A stretch of DNA of 64,000 nucleotides. Source: Nereocystis luetkeana (Eukaryota > Sar > Phaeophyceae > Laminariales > Laminariaceae). Under the pieces are notes generated by a model, which was not told the origin of the DNA, did not search any database, and saw nothing but the letters and a program-made list of their open reading frames with translations. Positions 37,001-46,000 of this stretch are shown piece after piece. The position numbers and the translations under genes are program-made. Within the stretch, counting starts at the first letter, position 1; every line of letters begins with the position of its first letter. The stretch covers positions 5,079,586 through 5,143,585 of the forward strand of contig JARUPZ010000007.1 of assembly GCA_031213475.1 (NCBI GenBank), written 5' to 3'.

Positions 37001-40000
37001 GTGCCTGTGATGAGTGGATCGCTGCCTGAGGTGTCTGGGGACGTTTCGGTGCCGTCAGTGGGTGACGGCTTAGACGTGGGTACCGCTGTTCCCTCGGTAG
37101 ACGTGGACGCGTCTCTCCCGTCCGCCGCCCGTGACCTACCCGGTGAGCACAAAGCATTAGGTTTGAGGTTCTTGCTGATGTTTGGAAACCGTCGCGTGCT
37201 GGATGAATTGAACACTTTTTATGCTTAGCGTACGGTGCACTCTCTGTACTCAGGTGAATTGCCTATCTTGTGGATACCAGGTGCCATCCTCCTAGATAGT
37301 CCCGCCTCGTTAGACACAAGTTCAAGGTCATGCCCAAGGTCTTTTCATTCAGTTCCGTTTTGACCCGGGGTACCCAAGTCGGTGTGTACTTCACATCACA
37401 ACCACGCAATATGTGAACATGCCCCGGGCGTTCGCCCCACATTGGCGTCGTCCACAGTCGTCCGTGTTTCAAACCATAGTACGTACATACTTCATTTACT
37501 CTGCTCGCCCCTCGTTTATCGATTGATAGATTGCTACGTACTCACATATAGCACCTCGTGTACCTGGTATCGACTTGGGTTTGGTCGTAGTGACAAGTAA
37601 CACGTGGCCGACACGATCGCGTGCCATATGGTGTTTGGTCTCAGGTGTTGGCGTTGACCTTGATGCTTCAGCCAGCATGTCATCTGGCTCTTTGGACATG
37701 GCGTCTGGCTCCGTGGACATGCCGTCTGTGGACCTGACCGGGGTGGGTCCTGACATGCCCTCTGTCGGCGGAGAAATATCCAAAGACCTGCCTTCCGCTG
37801 GCCTGGACGCGAGTGGGTCGCTGTCTTCGGGAGTTGTGGGCGTCTCCATGCCGTCTGGGTCTGTGGACATCCCGTCCGTGGATTTGAAGAGGCCCAAGAA
37901 GAGTCTAATCGGTGATGTCGGCAGTATGTTGGGCTCGGGCAAGGGGAAGGTAGAGGTGAGCCGCATTCAATTTTGGGGAGATTTTGGTTGTGATCTGTTT
38001 GTTTTTTTATTTGGTGTCTTTTGTTTTGGGGGGGGGGCACAGAGGAACTTTTTTTTTGTGAGTCACTTTTTTCGTGGTTGTACTCAGTGTGCGTGTGCAG
38101 GAAATGTTTGAATCTATTTTCTGGAGTTCATTCGCCTGCTTGGCGTTTGTGGCGTGGGTGGGCGTGAGCGTGTCGTGGTGGTTGTCTCAACGGTTTCGTC
38201 TACTGCGTTAGTGTCGTTTTTATCAGGCAAATCTGCTCCGGAACGTGTGGGCGATTGTTAGGGCCCAAGAATATGAACACATAATCGTTTTTGTTGTTGT
38301 TGCTGTAAGTTCGACAAGACTAGTTCCCGCCTGAGCAGTTATATGTATATATATATATATATATAAGATGTATATATATTCAGCTGTACGCTCGACGACA
38401 CATGTTTGCGTTGGCTCTCATCTACACTCTGCTGCATGCAGGCCCCGAATGTCGATACCGCTATTGACGTACCCGATGTGTCCGGAGACGTGTTCGTGGC
38501 TGCCCCCGAGGTGTCGCTGCCCGATATTTCCGGAGAAGCGTCTCTGCCGTCTGTCGGAGGAGACATGCCGTTCCCTTCGGTGAGCTCTACCGACAGATCA
38601 TGGATTCCCATTGGATGATCTAGACATTTCAGGGAAGAAGTATTCCTCATCTGCATGATATATGCTGTAGGTCATGTTGCGGGGTCGGAACCGTATGCTG
38701 TAGCGAGCAGGATATACAATAGAACATGTTTCCTGGGTTGAATCTGTACGAAATACAGATTCTGCACAATACCTCATAACGGTAGGCTCGGATCTAGATT
38801 GTCTACAGATGATCTACAGATAGATTGTGATCTGTCCGGCATGTACACCCCGATAATTATGATTGGTCGAATGTGGACTACCAGGTATGTACCTACCGTA
38901 GACCATATAAATATGTAAGTAGACATTTTTCCGTATATCCCCGAAAAATCACTCGTTGTTGTTTCTCGATTGGGCCGCACAAGCGGGTTAGATATTTATC
39001 CACTGGGAGTGTTGCAGCTTGAATGAAACTATCCGTGCGCCACGATTTTTATTTCAGTTTTGAGCAACTCAAAATACGTCTTGAGGAATACAGCCACTCA
39101 GGTTCGCGGCGTGCCACGGCGAGGTGGTCTGGAGACGATTACGTAGAGTAAATAAGCATGCCTAACTAAGCAACGAAAAACCCGTATAAGCAAAAACCGT
39201 AACAACCCCATTATTACGTTGCTCACCAACACTACTTCAAGTCTACCGGCGTGCTAAATAATATATCAAGGTCGTGTTGGAAGGGTCTGGAAGGCCGCTT
39301 CTATCTTTTGGGAATGCGGGGATGATATCCCAACATCTCCTGCTCTTGTAATATTTAGGTTTTGGTGTGGCACTTCGTTTGTGTGGAAAATTATGTGGTA
39401 CTGTGGTTCACAGCTGGTCTGATTTGATTTGTATGGGATTTAGTATGGTTTGGTACCCCCCTATACGCCGGAGGGTCCCGACAATGAAGTTTTGACCCCC
39501 CCTTCCCCCCTCCTATATTTGGTTTGCGAAAACTTTACCAGGTAATTTGGAGTGGGGCGGCAGAATTATTATATTCGAAGACCCCTGGGCAACCCCTGAT
39601 TGTTTGCATTTTTACGGAACGACAGTCCTGATGTTCACGCCATTTTTTTGATAGACCCTGAAATATGTCATACGAGTTCTATAGACCCCTGCCGACCGGT
39701 TACATAATTTGTTTTTTTGTTTGCCGGAAATTTTGGCTCGTGAAGACCCAAATATCCCAAAAACGTACTTAAGTTGGTGGACATTTGGGCAAACCAAAAA
39801 ATCTCAGTTTGCAACGGGTTTGCAGGGAACACACGTGCCACATTTCAGAGTCCATCTCTAAGATATGCCGTAGCATCCCTAAGACATGCCACGGATGCTT
39901 AGTGAATTTGGGGCGGTATGCTTAAACCAGCTCGTAGTATTGTTAGTTAGATACATACAAAAATAGCCCAATGGATCGTGTTTCGGGCTTACAGTGGCTT

Positions 40001-43000
40001 ACGATTGTCCCCGAATATCATGAACTGTTGGGTGGGGTGTGAAGCTCCTCAGGCGAGGAACTTCAGAAAGTTTAGCTGCCATCCCTACCGTTGCACGCGG
40101 CTTATGAGTACCATAGGTGCACGGGAAGCCTGGATAGTGCGCTAAACATGTTCTATGAGACTCTGCAAGGTGCTGTGCGTACCGCAAAGGATACTTGCCT
40201 CGCGGCGGGTATCCTCTCGCGACGTCCGGCCGCAATTTGCGGGTAGCAGGCCCACCTTGCAGCGACATACACCTCATCGGCTCGACCATCTCTCACGCGA
40301 TTATTTATTATTTGGGCTGTATATACTATCACACGAAAAAATCTCCTCGGGCTTGGCAGTCTTTTGTCGCTGTCGGTTTTCCGTCGGGTCTGTTGGTGTC
40401 GATTGGATTGTCGGACGACTTGTTTGTGGTTGTTCGTATTCTTGTCCTCCGCCCAGATGAGGAAACCGGTATGCTTGTTGGGGCATGAAACTGAGCTTCT
40501 GCGTGTTTTGCATCCCCCCCTATCCTCGCCCCCCGTCGCTCTGTCAATGGTTTCTGATACAGGAGACATCTCCGCGCCAGGGAGAAGGCGTCCAACGTGC
40601 ATTGGGCGACAAAGCGACGACGGAAGGACGGTGAGTCGGAAAAAGTGTGTGTGCTGTTTATTCGACCTGGCTGTTGACCGTTAAGGCAGACGTCTCACTT
40701 TAGCTTCGTTTGTCCTTGTCTGGTGCATGTAGATGGTCATGCGATGTTTTTTTTCTAATCATCACTTTTACTTTCCAGCCTAACTCGTAGGAGGTTTTAC
40801 CCTCAGCGATCTTCTGGAAAAGCCGTGGTCACAGGTGTCGTCCCTTCTTCCCGGTACGTGCCTTCATTTTTTGTCGCGCAAGGGCGGCGTCCCCGGTGGC
40901 TTGGTAGGTGGTCCGCGTGCCTATCAAGATCAATTTCGTGGGTTCAAGTCTCACCGAGTGCGTGCTCGTAGCGACGTTTTCTTGCATAAAAAGATAATTG
41001 TCGGAAAGCGCGAGAGCGTGAGTTTGCTACATTCGATGAAAATCGACGAGCAGTGAGAATGCTGAACCCTATGCGCGACAAAACAAAAACAAAAGGCACG
41101 TACCGGGGGGGAGAGGGATAGACACCTGTGACCACGGCTTGTCCAGAAGCTCGTTGAGGGTAAAACCTCCTACGAGTTAGGCTGAAACATGAAAGTGATG
41201 ATTAAAAACAAATAATAGGGTTCAGCACTCCCACTACTCGTCGATTTTCATCCAATGTAATCAACTCATGCTTTCGCGCTTTCCGCTAAACAACTTTTAC
41301 GCAAGAAAGAGTCCTTACAAGAATGCACTTGGTGATACTTGAACCCATGAAATTGATCTCAGTAAGCAAGCGGACTGCCTACTAAGCCATCGGGGTGTTG
41401 CCTTAAAACTAACTATTACCAGGTTGTTGTTTATGTCAAGGGTATGTATAATTTGGGAGGTTTGTTTCATTAAATCTTAAGTTTTTTTTCGGGATTTCGG
41501 GAGCACGATACATACTTCGTATCACAGTAGGTGACAGTAATTTTAAGACGTTGTTTGTTCCGAGGACTGTTTAGCTTAGGGAGGTTTGCGAATAGTTACC
41601 GTGAATGTTATAGGAGTTCGGGGATGCGGTACACTGCAGCGTGGTACAAATACATTTCCCTCTCGACTGCACGTCTACGCGCCCGTCCGTCCCACCGCGC
41701 ACCCTTTCACGTCCACAACGGGCGTTCCGTCCGTACAAAGTTAACCCGCCATGTTATATTTTCCCTTTCTTCCCCGTGGGGGGATTTGGTACGCATTACA
41801 CTTGATATCAGGTCTGAGGGTTTCTGTGGTGTGGATAAGGCGCCCTCTCACGAAACCGCTCCGCCTGACATCCCGTTCGGAGTGGACATGGTGGGTGCCT
41901 CCCGAGAAGGTGGTGTGTCAGGGCGAGCTCACGGCGTGGAGGAAGCTTCGATCGGTGTGGAGGGGGCGGCTAAAGCACACGTCGGTAGGACTGCCCGAGT
42001 GCTGCGGCCAGACACAGGGAAGCCGTCTGTGGAAGTTGCACCGGACACCGCCAAGATGGTGTCCGTTTGTGTTCGGTACGATGAGCACGAAGAGGTGGGT
42101 GGGACAAGCCCCGATGGTCCGTTCTGCGGCTCTGCGAGAAGACTCTGGCCTTTCGTATCCGCCAGCGTACTCTGTCCTTTTGCACAGCTGCAAGATTTCA
42201 TCAGGGTAGTTTCAACGAGCCTTGACTCTCCGACCCTATTATGCGGCAGACCGGTCTCGGCTGCTATTCTCGATGGTAGGTTGACATTGAGATCGTAGCC
42301 CGCTGTGTATTTGTTCCCCCAAGGTACGCTTTTGTAGTGATGTTGATGATCGCCAGGCGAAATATTCGAAGGGTTGCCTGCCCTCCTCCCGCTGTCATTT
42401 GAGCGAGTGCCTCATCAGACGATTTTCGATGGAGTGCTGGTGATTCCTCTTTCTGCGTGGGAGTAGACCCTTTGTTGTGTGTAGTTTTCGCTCTGAAGAC
42501 GTCGTCGGCGATGGGTCGGATAAAACATCATGAGACATAACAGGGGCAAACAAGCAGGCTACCTTGTAGCAGATTTAGGGAAGAGCAGTCGATATCGCGA
42601 CAATCACGTGGTACAGGCGGGGCGCGAACCCGGCGTTGCTCGTTTGGGTTTTCTATCGCACCTCGCTGGCTTGGTCCAGCCCGAGGTTTCCGCTGCTGCG
42701 TGCGTTGATGCCCTCCTCGGTTTAGACTGAGTCTTGCGCTTCCCCGCCATATTCCAGGACACGATGACTATTTTGGTGGACTCGTTCCGCGTGATGTTCG
42801 GTGGATCGTACGATGTCGACACCGAGCGAAGGGTGGTCTCGATGAAAGGCCAGGGGCGCTGTAACATGCCCCGAAAGGCTGCACAGTGCTTGGAGTATGC
42901 GCTTCGCGTCTGCCGAGAAGACGGGTTCCAGGCAAGACACACCGGAAGAAATCGCCCATAAGTCTATTGATTTTGATGGAAGTCGACGGGATATGAAGGA

Positions 43001-46000
43001 AGCACACTAATCAAACATACATATTAAGGTTCTATTTGGCTGAGTATCATAGCGCAAGGCGTCATGCGCCAGATGGTCGCTCGAGAACTTCGACTAGTGC
43101 CCCAGGCATGCTCGACAAAAACCTGACGGCGCCGGCTGTAGAGATGCTGGCAACGTAGGCTTCGTGCTGTGTTTACTGTGTTCGCGCCGTAGGATCTCGT
43201 CAACAAAGGTCTCGGGGCGTGTCAGAAACCCTGTCTCTTCCCTTGCTCCGCGCATTTGTCCACTTGGTTTCGTATCTCCAGCCGTCAGATTTCGCAATGG
43301 TCCGAGCAAGGAAAGCTGTTCAAGGAGAAATCCCGTGCGGTGCCAACAAACACCTTATCCTCGAAAAAGATATCCCTGGCGCCACTTTCTACAGCAGGCT
43401 CGCCGATCTTTATGGCACAGTTGTCCTCAAGGTGGAGCCGGAAGTCCTTGCTTTTTCGCCAGCAGATTTCGGCGGTGGAGCTGGTGCCGGCGCACCTTTG
43501 CAGCAATGGCCTCAATTTTTGTCGCCCACTGCCCCGTGTAACACGGACGAGCGCCTGCAGGTGGTTCAGCTGTGGGGGTTGAGACACTGTGTTTCCCCAT
43601 TGCTCGAACGCCTGTCATCCACGGAGTGGCAGAAAACCATAAGAATGGGCGCTGCGGATACCGGCACTCTCAAGAACACGTTGTTCGAAGGCCACGGCTC
43701 GGCGAGGGTGAGTGCACTGCGCTGCTTGGTAGCAGGAGCCCTTGCCTGCTTACTCGCTGGCGTTGTAGCGGGTGGACTCGCGAAACAGACGCCCTGCACG
43801 CCGTGGACAAGTGGCCTGGTATGGAATGGTGTGGTTGTGTGGTGATTGTGTACCCGACACGTCTTGAGTTTCGACAGCGGTGGAAAACGAATGTGGCAGC
43901 TTGATATCGACATTGCACGAGTTTCGGCTAGCGCGTGTGTCATTTTGGGGCCCTCGCCTTCAGTATTGCAATGACACGATGATAAAGCGTGGGGGGTGGT
44001 AACACCGCGTATGAAGTGGTTCGTGTGTAATGTCAATGTACATTATGTAGCTGAGGGTTTATCGAGAGGTCCCTTGAGCCGCACGGTCGAACATCGTGAG
44101 TTGTCGGAAACGACACCGGGCTGAGCAGGATTCCGGTGGTGTCGCAGTATGCTGATCGTGATTCATCATGGATTTCGTTAGCTGAGAGTCATTACCTTTC
44201 CCCTCCACTTGCAGGTCGAGCTCAACACTAAGGATGGAGAGTTGAGTGTTAAGGGCGAAGACAAAGATGTCGATGCGCTCTTCCCTTCTGTCGTGGATGT
44301 CCTGAAGTCCGAGCTGCCGCACGTAATCGACACGGTAAGCTAAGTGACGTCAAGACGTGACATGAAAGCTCTGAAACACAGCCCCCACACTACCTCCGCT
44401 CCTTTTCGGCTCTGGAAAGTGGCACGGTCACTCGGAACAGACCAAGCGTAGCTCTAGTCGAGAGGCGCTTCCTACGATACGTTATGCCCCCTTCCAGTAG
44501 GCAACCCGAGGGAAGCGTAAATTGGCTCCAACACTGCAACGGACTGCATATGCCGACGTCTTCCTTCTTTGCAACAGGTGAAAATGTTCGGTCCCTGCGC
44601 CATGCGACGATTCTTGGCGCCAAGTGCGCTTTCCTCGATCGAGGAGGAGGCCGGGGTCCGCCGTGACCTCATTTCTCTAGTGCCGTGGTGGCAGAAGTCG
44701 CGTGTGCTGGTGGTGGTGGCGGGTGGCGGAAACAACAAGGATGTCATCAAACGAGTGGTGAGTGACGCCGTTCAGTGGCTACCGTTCCGTTCAGTTATCG
44801 CCGCCCACGTCGAGATGGATCGCGAGCGCCGCTGGTGCTCTGCTCTGCTGCTTCACATTGCTTTGCTAGACCCTTGAGGTCAATTTGGTCCAGCTTGGGG
44901 TACGAACCGACGCGATTACGTTCCCATCGGGCTGGGTGAGTTGTGTTCCTTCGCGAGGAAACAGCTGCGTTGCGTTGCTTTGCTAGACACTCGAGGCCTT
45001 TTCTTCTGTTGAGGTACGTCCCCATGCGCGCAATCTACGTGCGGTGTTTTATTTACGGACTTGCAAGTAACTTGTGTTGTATAACCGCCTTCCGCGACCT
45101 TCCACCCCCTCTTTCAACCATCTCCCCGGGCTTCTACGCTTCTGACAGTGCGCCGTGATTGCCGGCAAAGTGCAGCGAGGGCGCAGCCGTCGCGTGCACG
45201 TACACCTCCGGCCGAAGCTTTTGAACAAAGAGTTCGCCGGACCCCCGGTAAAATATGCCGCCAAGAATAGCAATGACGTGCAACCTGCCTTCGTTCTTGC
45301 CATGGCGAAGGCTACGGACCTCGATCTGTGGCTCGACGGTCACCGGTTGAAGGGGCTCGTCGCCGACGCCGCCCGCCGTCCTTCTGCTCAGGACAAGCTT
45401 GAGAAACAGGTAAGCTGAAGGCTTAAATGTATGTATAGGCATACAAGGCCCCGCATGTGTACCGACATTCGCCGATAGGCATGCTCTGGGAAGGGGAGAA
45501 GGGGTTGGGGGGTGATGTGGAAGATGCCTTGAGCTTAACGTGAAGCCGTGGAGTTAACGATGCCAACTGTTTCATCGGACGATTGTTGTAGATGGGTGTC
45601 ATTTTTGCCACAATGGTGTGGGTGTAGACTCCAACGATGTATCACATCAGCCCACAATTATATTTGACTGCACTTTTTTGTTGTTGAAATAAGTCGTTTT
45701 CTTGCCAAAGATGGGTTGCTGAACAAAGCACAGATCCTGGTTTCGCAACGTAATTGATTTGGCAATGACAAGAGTAAGCCCGTAGTTTTACTTTTAGCTG
45801 CAGCTATAGCATGCGCAAACGTCTCTCTCACTGTGAGGTCCTGTTTATACTTGTTTATACTTTTAATACGTTGACAGGGGTACTTGATGCATTCGAGTAA
45901 GCTAAGAAAATGACCTCATGCCAGAAGATACTTTTTTTGTCTTTCGATTTTGTCAGTATTTCAGCCTTCCAAGATACACGATCTGCGGAGTATTATACTC

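Noticed and set aside
39999..40289. Conserved minus-strand frame in the E-F intron
   Set aside because: Kept in both gene copies, but so is the whole intron; composition and lack of splice or start context do not support a gene.
41751..42209. Second open frame over exon G (MLYFPFLPRGG...)
   Set aside because: Its phase does not connect with F or H, and it is out of frame with the acidic PPDIPF-type sequence that matches the rest of the protein.
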